The notes under the pieces were generated by a model. That model was not told the origin of the DNA. It did not search any database and was given only the letters and a program-made list of their open reading frames with translations. Shown here in pieces: positions 15,583 through 24,454 of a stretch of DNA of 32,300 nucleotides (position 1 is the stretch's first letter; each line of letters begins with the position of its first letter). Source of the stretch: Corallococcus sicarius (GTDB lineage: Bacteria > Myxococcota > Myxococcia > Myxococcales > Myxococcaceae); contig NZ_RAWG01000082.1 in assembly GCF_003611735.1 (NCBI RefSeq), forward strand, positions 1 through 32,300, given 5' to 3'. A program made the position numbers and the translations under genes.

Positions 15583-16866
15583 ATGCTCTCCGTCCTCTTC
15601 GCCACGCTCCTGGCCCAGGCTCCGGTGTCGCTGCCGGAGCTGACCGAGCAGCACTGCAGCGGCTCGGGGTGGTGCACCGTCCTGCCCGCGCCGCTGTACC
15701 CGGGGCTCGTCGCCGCGCGGGGTGACGCGGTGGTCTCCAACGGTGCGCACTCCGGCGTGGTGGGCCTCTGGCGCGCGGGCGCATGGAGGGACACGCTGGA
15801 CACGGGCCTGGGACCGCTGCGGCGGCTCGCGCTGGCGGATGCGCGCGGAGGGGCGCTGCGGCTCTTCGCGTGCGACAGCGCGCGGTGTGTCCAAGCGAAG
15901 GTGGACGCGGAGCGCATCGGGCCGCTGGCGCTCGTCCCGGAGCGCGAGGTGCCTCCAGAGCCGCCCGATCCGTCGGTGCGCTCGCCACGACCCGGGGGGC
16001 GCTTCTTCGTGGAGGACCGCAAGCTGCTCGTCGAGACCCGGGGGCAACGACAGACACCTTCCGCGTTGAAGGGGACGCGATTCGCGAACGAGCTCGATCA
16101 GGTGTTCGGGGGTGGGCCTGGTGAGCCCCTGTGGATGTTCAAGACAAACACCGCGCGGCTCACCGTGACGGACGCGCATCCGCTGGGGAAGCTCGACCGG
16201 TTCCCCATGGAGATGTCCACGAACGGGCTCCGCCTGCTGGGCGACCCGCATCAGCCCACCGCCCTCTCCTGGGAGATGTACACCCACGAGTTGCGCCGCT
16301 TCGACGGGGAGCACTGGCAACGCCTCACTTCGGAGTTCGGCTGGAGCGGCAAGGACATGGCCCACCTGACGACCGACGATGGCTGTGCGCCCTGCTTCAC
16401 GAGCCGCTGGAAGATGCTCTGGCGCGCGCGCAGCGGCGTCTGGCACAAGGTGGACCTGCCCCCACACCCGCCCGAGGGGACGAGCTCCCACACCCCCGAA
16501 AAGGTGAGCATCGACGCGAGGGGCATGCCTGGCTTCACGAGCCAGTACGGCTCCTACCAACATGATGGCCAGAAGTGGCGCCGGCAGGTTCGCCTCCTCG
16601 ACGTAGGGGACGCCGCCGAACTTGCTGTCGAGGATGGGGAGCAGCGGGGCCGCTGGGCGGTGCCCCAGCAGGCGGTGGAGGAGCGAGGGTCGCAGCGGCG
16701 ACCCGGCGACCCGCTCGGTGCGAAGGTACGTGCACCTTCGCGCCGCTTCGGCGAGGAACCGCTCGACCCTGGCAACGAGCTCCGACGACCGCGATTGAAG
16801 CAGGCGACGCAGGTCCGCGGGGACTTCAAGGGGCGGCTTCATGAGCAGGGTGTATCAATTCCGTGA
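15583..16866 (+). CDS. Exported unknown protein with an apparently replaced 3' end
   Basis: The frame is open well upstream. The ATG at 15583 gives a short signal-like start, MLSVLFATLLAQA, and has a G-rich stretch 12 bases upstream; the ATG at 15571 is a close alternative. Up to about residue 335 (position 16585) the product looks like a normal exported protein. It has paired Cys (CSGSGWC, FACDSARC, DDGCAPC) and repeated Trp-containing strands (for example VVGLWRAGAWRD and RFDGEHWQRL), suggesting a beta-propeller-like fold. I do not know the family. After KWRR (ending 16584) the sequence turns into charged, low-complexity text, because the opposite strand there reads as the start of a DUF1963 gene. 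The last 94 residues are therefore probably not original, and the gene may be non-functional. Confidence 0.55.
   Translation: MLSVLFATLLAQAPVSLPELTEQHCSGSGWCTVLPAPLYPGLVAARGDAVVSNGAHSGVVGLWRAGAWRDTLDTGLGPLRRLALADARGGALRLFACDSARCVQAKVDAERIGPLALVPEREVPPEPPDPSVRSPRPGGRFFVEDRKLLVETRGQRQTPSALKGTRFANELDQVFGGGPGEPLWMFKTNTARLTVTDAHPLGKLDRFPMEMSTNGLRLLGDPHQPTALSWEMYTHELRRFDGEHWQRLTSEFGWSGKDMAHLTTDDGCAPCFTSRWKMLWRARSGVWHKVDLPPHPPEGTSSHTPEKVSIDARGMPGFTSQYGSYQHDGQKWRRQVRLLDVGDAAELAVEDGEQRGRWAVPQQAVEERGSQRRPGDPLGAKVRAPSRRFGEEPLDPGNELRRPRLKQATQVRGDFKGRLHEQGVSIP
16585..16842 (-). pseudogene. 5' fragment of a DUF1963 (YwqG-like) gene
   Basis: From the ATG at 16840-16842 the minus strand reads MKPPLEVPADLRRLL and then about 70 residues ending in ILDSKFGGVPYVEEANLP. 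The string SKFGGVPYVEE is the typical start of the DUF1963 domain. After NLP the expected domain does not continue, because the frame enters the antisense of the exported gene at about 16585. The fragment keeps its start region but lacks nearly all of the domain. DUF1963 has no firm function. The assignment rests on the short motif and on the abrupt loss of similarity, both judged by eye. Confidence 0.55.
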
Positions 16867-16963
16867 ACCCAGCTCCTACCCCGAGGCCTGGACGTAAGGG
16901 GTTCCCACGCCTTTCAAGGCGGATGGCAACGATTTGCCCAGCAAGGAGCACGGGGAGCTGGGA

Positions 16964-16988
16964 GATGTCCCACGCCGGGCGTGACATC
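16964..16988. other. 25-bp dyad in a gene-poor gap
   Basis: GATGT (16964-16968) matches ACATC (16984-16988), and CACGCC (16971-16976) matches GGCGTG (16978-16983) around a single G. Eleven base pairs are symmetric, with CC unpaired on one side. It lies in the roughly 215-bp gap between the DUF1963 fragment start and the beta-barrel gene stop. I see no convincing gene in this gap. The dyad could be a terminator for the leftward beta-barrel gene or an operator for the lost DUF1963 gene. Confidence 0.35.
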
Positions 16989-17083
16989 CAGGTGGTGCGC
17001 GCGCACGGGGGCGAGGTCCTGACGCTTGAACCCAGCACGGTCGCCGCGATCATCTCCCCGGCTCCGGCTTCGCTCGCGCACCT

Positions 17084-17806
17084 TCAGTAGCGAATGCCGA
17101 GGGTGACCGGGATGTACTGGCCGTCGGCCTTGCTGGAGCTGCCGTCCGGAAGGTCGAAGCTGTCACCGAAGATGTAGTGGTAGCGGCCCTCCACGTAGAG
17201 GCGCAGGTCCCCATCGATCTTCACGGTGAAGCCGACGCCGCCGCCGACCCCGAAGTCCGTGCTGCTGCGCGAGCCGAGAATCTGCGTCACCGGCACCACG
17301 TCCGTGCCGCAGTAGTACAGCCACGGGTCGCAGTACGGGATGGTCGCGACGCCCCCCAGTCGGGTCAGCTCCACCTTGCGGTGGTACAGGCCCGGCCCGG
17401 CGATGAAGTAGAAGCCGAGGGTGCTGCGGGGAATCACATTCCAGACAGCATTGAGGCTGCCGTATTGCATGTAGTGACTGCCATCAACGCCACTCCCGGT
17501 GAGCACGTCGGCCTGGATGGAATAGCTGCTGTAGTAGTACTCCGCCATGACGCCGAGGTTCCTCAGGAACTGATAGCCGGCGCCCAGCTGGAAGCCGCCG
17601 CCCGTCTCGAAGCGGTCCCCCGCGTCGGAGATGGGGAAGGAGACGCCGCCGCCCGCATTGAACATGAAGTGCCGCTCGGGCCCCTCGCTCATCTTCGTGG
17701 CGAAGCCCACCGGGTCCGGGGCCGTGCCAGACGTCGACTGGGCACGCGCGCCCCGAGGTACGGCGAGCGCCAGCAGGGCAAGGGGAAACAACGTGAGGAG
17801 TCGCAT
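17084..17806 (-). CDS. Outer-membrane beta-barrel protein
   Basis: The 240-aa product starts at the ATG at 17804-17806. This gives the signal peptide MRLLTLFPLALLALAVPRGA, with cleavage near RA-QS; a start at 17911 would bury it. The mature protein alternates polar and aromatic residues in short strands (FMFNAGGGVSFPI, FQLGAGYQFLRNLGVMAEYY, LRLYVEGRYHYIF) and ends LGIRY with a terminal aromatic residue, as outer-membrane barrels do. Eight strands would fit the length (OmpA/OmpX-like beta-barrel fold). A loop with two Cys (CDPWLYYC, about 157-164) may form a disulphide. No porin or enzyme motif is visible, so the function is unknown. It lies downstream of the acetate kinase gene on the same strand, but a 135-bp gap with a hairpin suggests separate transcription. 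Confidence 0.8.
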   Translation of the reverse strand: MRLLTLFPLALLALAVPRGARAQSTSGTAPDPVGFATKMSEGPERHFMFNAGGGVSFPISDAGDRFETGGGFQLGAGYQFLRNLGVMAEYYYSSYSIQADVLTGSGVDGSHYMQYGSLNAVWNVIPRSTLGFYFIAGPGLYHRKVELTRLGGVATIPYCDPWLYYCGTDVVPVTQILGSRSSTDFGVGGGVGFTVKIDGDLRLYVEGRYHYIFGDSFDLPDGSSSKADGQYIPVTLGIRY

Positions 17807-17861
17807 GAGGGGCGCCTTGTGATTCCGGACTGCGTGGTGCCGGGAGCGTGGGGATGCGCCC

Positions 17862-17900
17862 CCTGTCCGCACACCCTCCCTCCGGTGGGGGGCGGACAGG
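17862..17900. terminator. Long inverted repeat after ackA
   Basis: CCTGTCCGC (17862-17870) pairs perfectly with GCGGACAGG (17892-17900). Inside, CACC and GGTG can add four more pairs, leaving an 8-base loop. It lies 42 bases beyond the ackA stop and 55 bases before the beta-barrel start on the same strand. A terminator for the aldolase-phosphoketolase-acetate kinase operon is the simplest reading. A leader element for the beta-barrel gene is possible. Confidence 0.5.
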
Positions 17901-17941
17901 CGTGCGCTCACGTCCCGGCCCTGGCGCGAGTCACGCCCCGC

Positions 17942-19159
17942 TCACCGGACCCGCGGACCTGTTGAGCGCAGCACGCGCCGGGTGTGGAGGGCGATCATCG
18001 CCTCCTCATCCGTGGGAATCACCCAGGCGGAGACGCGGCTGTCGGGCCTGGTGATGCGGGGACCGCCGCCAGCATTGGCCTCCTCATCCAGCTCCAGCCC
18101 GAGCCAGCTCGCCGCACGACAGACCCGCTCGCGGATGGGCGCGGCGTGCTCGCCAATGCCGCCCGTGAACACCACGGCGTCCAGGCCCTGCAGGGCCGCC
18201 GCGAGCGAGCCAAGCTCGCGATGGATGCGGTAGACGAACAACTCCAGCGCCTCGGCCGCGGCGGCACTGGAGCCGCCGAGCAGCGCTCGCATGTCGCTGG
18301 ATTCGCCGGAGACGCCCAGCAGGCCGGATTGTTCGTAGAGGAGCCGCTCCAGCGCGCGCGCGTCCATGCCGTGCCGGTCCATCAGGTAGAGCAGGACCCC
18401 GGGATCGATGGCACCGCAGCGGGTGCCCATCATGAGCCCATCCAAGGCGGTGAGCCCCATGGTCGTCGCCACACTGCGGCCCCGCAGCAGGGCGCACATG
18501 CTCGCGCCGTTCCCCAGGTGCGCCACCACCGTGCGTCCCTCGGCGGCCCCGGGCACCCTGCTCGGCAGCGTGGAGGCGATGTACTCGTAGGAGAGGCCAT
18601 GGAATCCGTAGCGGCGGATGCCCTCCTCGGCATAACGACGAGGCAGGGCGAAGGCCTGGGCCACGGGCGGCTGGGTGCGGTGAAACGCGGTGTCGAAGCA
18701 TGCGACCTGCGGCATCGCTGGCGCCGTCCGCGTGACGGCTCGAATCGCCTCCACGCAGTGGGGCTGGTGCAACGGCGCCAGCGGAATGAGCGCTTCCAGC
18801 TCCGCCAGGGCCGCCGCGTCGACGAGGGTGGGCCCGGAGAAACGCATGCCGCCATGGACCACACGGTGGCCGGTGGCGGCGATCCGGTGCCCGCCGAGGA
18901 CGCCCTCTTTCCCCCAGGCGAACAGGAAGTCGGTGGCGCCCGTGTACCCGAGCTGCGTTCCGGGGGGCCAGTCCCTCTCGCCGATGACGACGCCGTCCGC
19001 GTGCGCGACGAACCGCGGACGGGTCGACAGCTCCTCGAACTCCCCCCGCAGCAAGAGGCGGAGGGGCTCCTCATCCAGGAAGACGGAGAACTTCAGGCTC
19101 GAAGAACCGGCGTTGAGTACGAGCAGCGCGTCTCCCGTTTCGAACGTCCGCCGAGCCAT
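17942..19159 (-). CDS. ackA: Acetate kinase
   Basis: The 405-aa enzyme converts acetyl phosphate and ADP to acetate and ATP in the cytoplasm. It starts at the ATG at 19157-19159 with GAGAGG upstream. The ASKHA-fold signatures are present: LNAGSSSLKFSVF (Asn16), Arg99 in GHRVVHGG, catalytic Asp156 in ACFDTAFH, RYGFHGLS (His187), HLGNGAS (His214), Arg247 in MGTRCGAIDPG, and Glu385/Glu386 in PTDEEAMIA near the C-terminus. All key residues seem intact, and length is normal. It lies 13 bases after the phosphoketolase stop on the same strand, so it takes the acetyl phosphate made by that enzyme and converts it to ATP. No phosphotransacetylase gene is present here, which supports a dedicated phosphoketolase route. 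Confidence 0.97.
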   Translation of the reverse strand: MARRTFETGDALLVLNAGSSSLKFSVFLDEEPLRLLLRGEFEELSTRPRFVAHADGVVIGERDWPPGTQLGYTGATDFLFAWGKEGVLGGHRIAATGHRVVHGGMRFSGPTLVDAAALAELEALIPLAPLHQPHCVEAIRAVTRTAPAMPQVACFDTAFHRTQPPVAQAFALPRRYAEEGIRRYGFHGLSYEYIASTLPSRVPGAAEGRTVVAHLGNGASMCALLRGRSVATTMGLTALDGLMMGTRCGAIDPGVLLYLMDRHGMDARALERLLYEQSGLLGVSGESSDMRALLGGSSAAAAEALELFVYRIHRELGSLAAALQGLDAVVFTGGIGEHAAPIRERVCRAASWLGLELDEEANAGGGPRITRPDSRVSAWVIPTDEEAMIALHTRRVLRSTGPRVR

Positions 19160-19172
19160 GCGTGAGCCCCTC

Positions 19173-21641
19173 TCAGTCCGGCCAGGTCCAGTCGGCGATT
19201 TCAGGACGATCCCTGCCGTGCGCGTGCGCGTAGGCCAGGTTGTCGAGGAGGGCGTTCTTCATCTCTTCCTTCAGGTGCCCTGCCTTCGCCTGCATCCCCT
19301 GCACGCGATCGATGACGTCGATGACCAGGTGGAAGCGGGACGTCTCGTTCAGGATCGCCAGCTCGAAGGGCGTGTTGATGTTGCCCTTCTCCTTGTAGCC
19401 ATGCACGTGCAGGTCTTCGTGGTCGATGAAACGATAGGCAAGCTTGTGGATGAGCGAGGCATAGCCGTGGAAGCTGAAGATGATCGGCTTGCCCCGCGGG
19501 AACAGGCTTTCGATTTCCCGTTGGGTGGACCCGTGCGGGTGATCCGCCGACGACTGCAGCTTGAACAGGTCGACGATGTTGACGAAGCGCAGCTTCAGGT
19601 TCGGTGCGCGCTCGCGAAGGATGGAGGCGGCGGCCAGGGCCTCCTGCGTCGCGACGTCGCCGCAGCTGGCCATGATGACATCCGGCTCCGCGTCCACGTC
19701 CGTGCTGGCCCTCTTCCAGATGCCCATCCCCTTGGCGCAGTGGGCGATGGCCTCGTCCATGCTGGTGAACTGCAGGTGCTTCTGCTTGTCCGCGACGATG
19801 ACGTTGACGCAGTCGGTGCTGCGCAGGCACTGGTCCGCCACCACCAGCAGCGTGTTGGCATCTGGAGGCAGGTAGATGCGGGTGACGGAGCCGGACTTGT
19901 TGGTCACCAGGTCGATGAACCCCGGGTCCTGATGTGAGAACCCGTTGTGGTCCTGACGCCACACCGTCGAGGAGAGCAGGATGTTCTCCGAGGCGACGGG
20001 CGCCCGCCAGCTCACGTGGTTCTTGCTGATGTCCAACCACTTGGCGTGCTGGTTGAACATGGAGTCGATGACGTGGGCAAACGCCTCATACGTGTGGAAC
20101 AAGCCGTGGCGCCCCGTGAGCAGATACCCCTCGAGCCAGCCGAGCAGCGTGTGCTCCGACAGCATCTCCATGACGCGGCCGTCCCGCGCGAGCTCGCCCC
20201 CGTCGGCGTCCTCCGGCAACAGGGTGGCCATCCAGGTCTTCTTGCTCACCTTGTAGATGTCCTGGAGCCGGTTCGAGGCCGTCTCGTCCGGGCCGAAGAC
20301 GCGGAAGTTCGTCGGGTTGTCGCGCATGATGTCGCGCAGGAACTCGCCGAGCGGCTTCGTGTTCTCATGCAGCGTGGTGCCGCGCTGGCCGACCTTGACC
20401 GCATAGTCGCGGAAGTCCGGCAGCTTGAGCGCCTTGCGAAGCAGGCCGCCGTTGGCGTGGAGGTTCGCGCTCATCCGCCGGGCCCCCTTGGGTGCGAGCG
20501 CCCTGACCTCCGGATTCAGCCTCCCCTGCGCGTCGAACAGCTCCTCGGGCCGGTAGCTGCGCATCCAGTCCTCGAGCGCCTTCAGGTGCGACGGGTTGTC
20601 CCGCACGTCGCCGAAGGGGACCTGGTGTGAGCGCCAGGAGCCCTCCAGCTTGTGCCCATCCAGCTCCTTCGGGCCGGTCCAGCCCTTGGGCGAGCGCAGG
20701 ACGATCATGGGCCAGCGCGGACGCGTCGGGGTGTCCGTCTGCCGTGCCGTTTTTTGCAGGGCCTTGATCTCCTCGACGGCGCGCTCCAGGGTCTCCGCCA
20801 TCTTCTGGTGCATCTGCGTCGGGTCGCTGCCCTCGACGAAGTAGGGCTTGTAGCCGTAGCCGACGAACAGGGCCTCGAGCTCTTCCTGGCTGATGCGGGA
20901 GAGGATGGTCGGGTTGGCGATCTTGTACCCGTTGAGGTTCAGGATGGGCAGCACGGCGCCGTCCCGCGCGGGGTTGAGGAACTTGTTCGAGTGCCAGGCC
21001 GTCGCGAGCGGCCCGGTCTCGGCTTCGCCGTCACCCACGACGCAGGCGACGATGAGGTCGGGATTGTCGAAGGCCATGCCGTACGCGTGGGAGAGGCTGT
21101 AGCCAAGCTCGCCACCTTCATGGATGGAGCCCGGCGTCTCCGGGGTGACGTGGCTGCCGATGTGACCGGGGAAGGAGAACTGCTTGAAGAACTTCTGCAT
21201 CCCCTCCGCGTCCAGGCTCTTGTCCGGATAGACCTCCGAGTAGGTGCCCTCGAGATACGCCGGCCCGAGCACGCCCGGAGCGCCGTGGCCCGGCCCGGCC
21301 ACGAAGATGACGTCGAGGCCCTGTTCGACGATGAGCCGGTTCAGATGGACCCAGGTGAACGAGAGCGCCGGGCTCGCGCCCCAGTGGCCCAGCAGCCGGT
21401 GCTTCACGTCCGCCGGCACCAGGGGCCTGTGCAGCAGTGGGTTGTCCTGGAGGTAGATCATCCCCACCGCGAGGTAGTTGCACGCGCGCCAGTACGCGTT
21501 CATCAACTCCACTTCCCTGGCGGTGAGCGGTCCCTCCCCCTGGGGCCGATCCCTGCCCGGCGCGGAGGGTCCCTGGCCGCGCTCCCTGGCGGACAACGGC
21601 GACGCCGATTCGGATGCTTCCGTCCCTATTGGATGTGCCAT
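19173..21641 (-). CDS. xfp: Xylulose-5-phosphate/fructose-6-phosphate phosphoketolase
   Basis: The 822-aa thiamine-diphosphate enzyme splits xylulose-5-P or fructose-6-P with phosphate into acetyl phosphate plus glyceraldehyde-3-P or erythrose-4-P. The start ATG at 21639-21641 has a strong GGGAGGA eight bases upstream. Family signatures are clear: EGGELGYS (175-182), the ThDP-binding [10 protein letters not shown] (201-210) with [12 protein letters not shown] following, and [11 protein letters not shown] (113-123). Length is close to the usual 790-830. The first 38 residues are a Ser/Gly/Arg-rich extension before [20 protein letters not shown], where homology begins. The gene sits in the middle of a three-gene operon, with 13-base gaps to the aldolase upstream and acetate kinase downstream. 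Whether the enzyme prefers xylulose-5-P or fructose-6-P cannot be read from sequence; the aldolase partner favours a fructose phosphate link. Confidence 0.97.
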   Translation of the reverse strand: MAHPIGTEASESASPLSARERGQGPSAPGRDRPQGEGPLTAREVELMNAYWRACNYLAVGMIYLQDNPLLHRPLVPADVKHRLLGHWGASPALSFTWVHLNRLIVEQGLDVIFVAGPGHGAPGVLGPAYLEGTYSEVYPDKSLDAEGMQKFFKQFSFPGHIGSHVTPETPGSIHEGGELGYSLSHAYGMAFDNPDLIVACVVGDGEAETGPLATAWHSNKFLNPARDGAVLPILNLNGYKIANPTILSRISQEELEALFVGYGYKPYFVEGSDPTQMHQKMAETLERAVEEIKALQKTARQTDTPTRPRWPMIVLRSPKGWTGPKELDGHKLEGSWRSHQVPFGDVRDNPSHLKALEDWMRSYRPEELFDAQGRLNPEVRALAPKGARRMSANLHANGGLLRKALKLPDFRDYAVKVGQRGTTLHENTKPLGEFLRDIMRDNPTNFRVFGPDETASNRLQDIYKVSKKTWMATLLPEDADGGELARDGRVMEMLSEHTLLGWLEGYLLTGRHGLFHTYEAFAHVIDSMFNQHAKWLDISKNHVSWRAPVASENILLSSTVWRQDHNGFSHQDPGFIDLVTNKSGSVTRIYLPPDANTLLVVADQCLRSTDCVNVIVADKQKHLQFTSMDEAIAHCAKGMGIWKRASTDVDAEPDVIMASCGDVATQEALAAASILRERAPNLKLRFVNIVDLFKLQSSADHPHGSTQREIESLFPRGKPIIFSFHGYASLIHKLAYRFIDHEDLHVHGYKEKGNINTPFELAILNETSRFHLVIDVIDRVQGMQAKAGHLKEEMKNALLDNLAYAHAHGRDRPEIADWTWPD

Positions 21642-21654
21642 GACATTCCTCCCA

Positions 21655-22719
21655 TCAGTGTGGAGCGTGAGGTGTGGAGTCGGGTTGGGCGAAGCCCGCT
21701 TCGCCCTCCATGTCGCCGCTGTACCTGCCCAGGGCCGCCGCGCTGTCGCACCACGCGCGGTGGTGGAACACCTGCTGGGCGGCAGGCACGCGCTCGCGCT
21801 GGCCCCGCCAGACTTCGAGTGCCTCGTCCTGCAGCGCGCGTCCGTAGGAGAAGCTCAGCTTCCAGGGCTTCGGGCCGTCCAGCATGTTGATGGCGTTGAG
21901 GTGTTCGGTGGCCAGGACGTGGTCCTGTCCGCCGGACAGGAAGACGACCCCGGGGACCGCGGGCGGAACATGGCGCGTCAGGACGCGCAACGTCGCCTCC
22001 GCCACCTCCTCAACCGAGGCCTGCCTCGCGAAGCCGTTTCCCGCGGTGACCATGTTCGGCTTGAGCAACATCCCTTCCAGGGACACCTGCGCATCGAAGA
22101 GTTCGTTGAAGACCGCATGCAGCACGCGCCCCGTCACGTCCTCACATCGCTCGAGCGCGTGCGCGCCCTCCATCAGGACTTCAGGCTCCACGATGGGCAC
22201 CAGGCCCTGCTCCTGGCAGAGGGCGGCGTAACGCGCGAGCGCGTGCGCATTCGCGTGGATGCACTTCGCGGTCGGCAGCCCGTCGCGGATGACGAAGACC
22301 GCGCGCCACTTGGCGAAGCGCGCACCCAGCTCGTGGTACTCCTCGAGCCGGTCGCGGAGCCCGTCGAGCCCTTCAGCGACGAACTCTCCCGGCGCGCCGG
22401 CCAGGGGGTGGACGCCCGCGTCGACCTTGATGCCGGGGATGATGCCCCGGCGCGCCAGCAGTTCGATCAGCGGGATGCCTGTCGAACCGTCCTGCCGGAT
22501 CGTCTCGTCCTGCAGGATGACACCGCCGATGAACGCGGTGAGGTCGGGCGTACTGAAGAGCATCTCACGGTAGGCGCGGCGGCTGTCCGCGGTCGACTCG
22601 ATGGCGCGCGCGGTCAGGCGCTTCGTGATCGTGGAGACCGTCTCGTCCGCCGCCAGGATGCCCTTTCCGTCAGCGACAATTGCTCGTGCGGTTTCGTCGA
22701 TCCCCGGCATCTTCGGCAT
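21655..22719 (-). CDS. fba: Class I fructose-bisphosphate aldolase
   Basis: The 354-aa enzyme interconverts fructose-1,6-bisphosphate with dihydroxyacetone-P and glyceraldehyde-3-P through a Schiff base. The start is the ATG at 22717-22719, with GGGAGGA just upstream; the longer open frame extends into the divergent gene and is discarded. The Schiff-base Lys is Lys220 in [12 protein letters not shown]. Other active-site residues are Asp25 in GILAADET, Lys137 in FAKWRAVF and Glu180 (with Glu178) in PIVEPEVL, as in animal-type class I aldolases. It is the first gene of the operon with xfp and ackA. This placement suggests that triose phosphates released downstream of the phosphoketolase are recycled to hexose phosphate, or that the operon feeds from glycolysis. 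It is divergent from the double HAD protein. Confidence 0.95.
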   Translation of the reverse strand: MPKMPGIDETARAIVADGKGILAADETVSTITKRLTARAIESTADSRRAYREMLFSTPDLTAFIGGVILQDETIRQDGSTGIPLIELLARRGIIPGIKVDAGVHPLAGAPGEFVAEGLDGLRDRLEEYHELGARFAKWRAVFVIRDGLPTAKCIHANAHALARYAALCQEQGLVPIVEPEVLMEGAHALERCEDVTGRVLHAVFNELFDAQVSLEGMLLKPNMVTAGNGFARQASVEEVAEATLRVLTRHVPPAVPGVVFLSGGQDHVLATEHLNAINMLDGPKPWKLSFSYGRALQDEALEVWRGQRERVPAAQQVFHHRAWCDSAAALGRYSGDMEGEAGFAQPDSTPHAPH

Positions 22720-22927
22720 GTGTTCCTCCCATCCTTCGGGAGTGAACCTGAGGGTGCCCCGATGCGCCGACAACTGGCGGGGGGGCGCTCGGCAATGGGT
22801 CTGCCTTGGATCGCCGGGAAGGATGGTGTTGCCCCGTTGCGATGCCATCTTCACCCTGAAACCAGCCGTCACTGGCCATGCCCGGCGTGCGGTTGCGGCA
22901 GCGAGCGGGCGGGCGCTGGAGACAGCC
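22720..22927. promoter_or_regulatory. Divergent control region between the aldolase operon and the double HAD gene
   Basis: These 208 bases separate two divergent start codons and should hold promoters for both. No clear -35/-10 pair or sigma-54 (GG-N10-GC) pattern stands out. Short imperfect repeats such as GCGCC and GGCGC (around 22762-22785) occur but are common in such GC-rich DNA. Both genes have good ribosome sites at their inner edges. Confidence 0.35.
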
Positions 22928-24454
22928 ATGACCATCAAGTTGCTCATCGCGGACATCGACGGGACGATGGTGACGCGGGACAAGGTCCTCACCGCGCGAA
23001 CCTGCGAGGCCGTCGCCCGGCTGCGCGCCAGCGGCGTCATGTTCACCGTCACGAGCGGGCGACCGCCGCGCGGGATGGCAGGGCTGGTGGCCGCGCTGAA
23101 GCTCACCGACCCCGTGGCCGCCTTCAACGGCGGCGTGTACGTCAAAGCCGATCTCACGACGGTGCTGGAGCAGCGGACCCTGCCGCCCGCCATTGCCAGG
23201 CAGGCCGTCGACTTCCTGCTCCAGGCGGGCCTGGATGTCTGGGTATACCAGGGAGCCGAGTGGTTCCTCCGCGGCCCCGAGGCATTCCGCGTGGCCAGAG
23301 AGAGGAGCAACGTCGGCTTCGACCCGGTCGTCATCGCGGACCTGCACGGCGTGCTCGACGCCCCCATCAAGATCGTCGGGGTGAGCGAGGACACAGCGAG
23401 GGTCGCGCGCTGCGAGGCCGAGCTCTCCCTGAGACTGGGCGCCGAGGCGTCCGCGGCACGTTCGACGCCCTACTATGTCGACATCACGCACCCCGAAGCG
23501 AACAAGGGGATGGTCGTGCGTGAGGCCTCACGCCTCCTCGCGCTTCCCCTTGAGCAGATCGCGGCCATCGGGGACATGGCCAACGACCTGCCCATGCTGA
23601 CCACCGCCGGCGTTGGCATCGCCATGGGCAACGCCAGCCCCGAGGTCCAACGGCTCGCACGCCACGTCACGCGCACCAACGACGAGGACGGGTTCGCCTA
23701 CGCGGTCGACGCCTTCATCCTGGGCCAGCCACCCCGCGCACGGACGAAGCTGGGGCTCCCGCCCCGCGCGCGCGCCTGCCTCTTCGGTCTCGATGGTGTC
23801 CTCGCCCAGACCTCCGGCCTCCACGCCAGGGCCTGGAAGCAGCTGTGCGACCACTACCTGCGGCGGCGTGCGCAAGCCTCGGGGCAGCCCTTCATCCCCT
23901 TCGACCTGGTGCGCGACTACAGCCGCTACTTCGACGGCAAGCCGCCCCTGGAGGGCCTCCACGCGTTCCTGGACTCCCGCGGCATCGTGCTGCAGCAGAG
24001 CACGGTTCACGCGCTGAACGACCGCAAGACAGGGCTCCTGGTCGAACTGCTCCGACAGGAGCGGGTGGAGACGTATGAAGGAACAATCCGCTACGTCCAG
24101 GCGGCGCGCGCCGCGGGGCTCCGGACCGCGGTCGTCTCCGGGAGCAGGCACTGCGCGGAGATGCTCCAGTCCGCCGGCATCTCGGACCTCTTCGACGCGC
24201 GGCTCGACGCCACGCCTCCCCCCGAGGTCTACCTCGCGGCCGCCCGGGCCCTCGGGGTCGACTCCGAGGAAGCGGTCATCTTCGAGGACACGCCGGACGG
24301 CGTCGCGGCCGCACGGGCGGCCCACTTCGCCTATGTCATCGGCGTCGACCGGCTGGGTCGGTCCGCCGAGCTGCGCCGCCACGGCGCGGACCTCGTGGTG
24401 GCGGATCCAGCCGCCCTCCTCGAGCAGGACGGCGCCCGGGAGGAAGCCCCCTGA
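22928..24454 (+). CDS. Fused double HAD protein: Cof-type phosphatase plus inactive-looking beta-phosphoglucomutase-like domain
   Basis: The 508-aa product starts at the ATG at 22928 (GGAG eight bases upstream). Residues 1-275 form a Cof-type HAD sugar-phosphate phosphatase with intact catalytic residues: IADIDGTM (Asp9, Asp11), VTSGRP (Ser43), NKG (Lys193) and GDMANDLPM (Asp216, Asp220). Residues 282-500 match HAD-IA hydrolases of the beta-phosphoglucomutase / trehalose-associated type (HARAWKQLCDHYLR, YFDGKPPLEGLHAFLDSRGI, VVSGSRHCAEMLQSAGISDL, FEDTPDGVAAARAA). Motif I, however, reads FGLDG, so the nucleophile Asp is Gly287. The GKP-containing loop carrying the motif III Lys is missing: RLDATPPPEVY runs straight on at 425-435. 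The second domain probably binds but does not dephosphorylate sugars. Its divergent placement opposite aldolase-xfp-ackA suggests linkage to sugar-phosphate metabolism. Confidence 0.88.
   Translation: MTIKLLIADIDGTMVTRDKVLTARTCEAVARLRASGVMFTVTSGRPPRGMAGLVAALKLTDPVAAFNGGVYVKADLTTVLEQRTLPPAIARQAVDFLLQAGLDVWVYQGAEWFLRGPEAFRVARERSNVGFDPVVIADLHGVLDAPIKIVGVSEDTARVARCEAELSLRLGAEASAARSTPYYVDITHPEANKGMVVREASRLLALPLEQIAAIGDMANDLPMLTTAGVGIAMGNASPEVQRLARHVTRTNDEDGFAYAVDAFILGQPPRARTKLGLPPRARACLFGLDGVLAQTSGLHARAWKQLCDHYLRRRAQASGQPFIPFDLVRDYSRYFDGKPPLEGLHAFLDSRGIVLQQSTVHALNDRKTGLLVELLRQERVETYEGTIRYVQAARAAGLRTAVVSGSRHCAEMLQSAGISDLFDARLDATPPPEVYLAAARALGVDSEEAVIFEDTPDGVAAARAAHFAYVIGVDRLGRSAELRRHGADLVVADPAALLEQDGAREEAP

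Noticed and set aside
16863-17090. Plus-strand frame of 75 codons in the gap before the beta-barrel gene
   Set aside because: No ribosome site, no recognisable motif and mixed composition. The gap looks non-coding.
22720-22927. Sigma-54 promoter in the divergent region
   Set aside because: No GG-N10-GC pattern with the flanking consensus was found on either strand.
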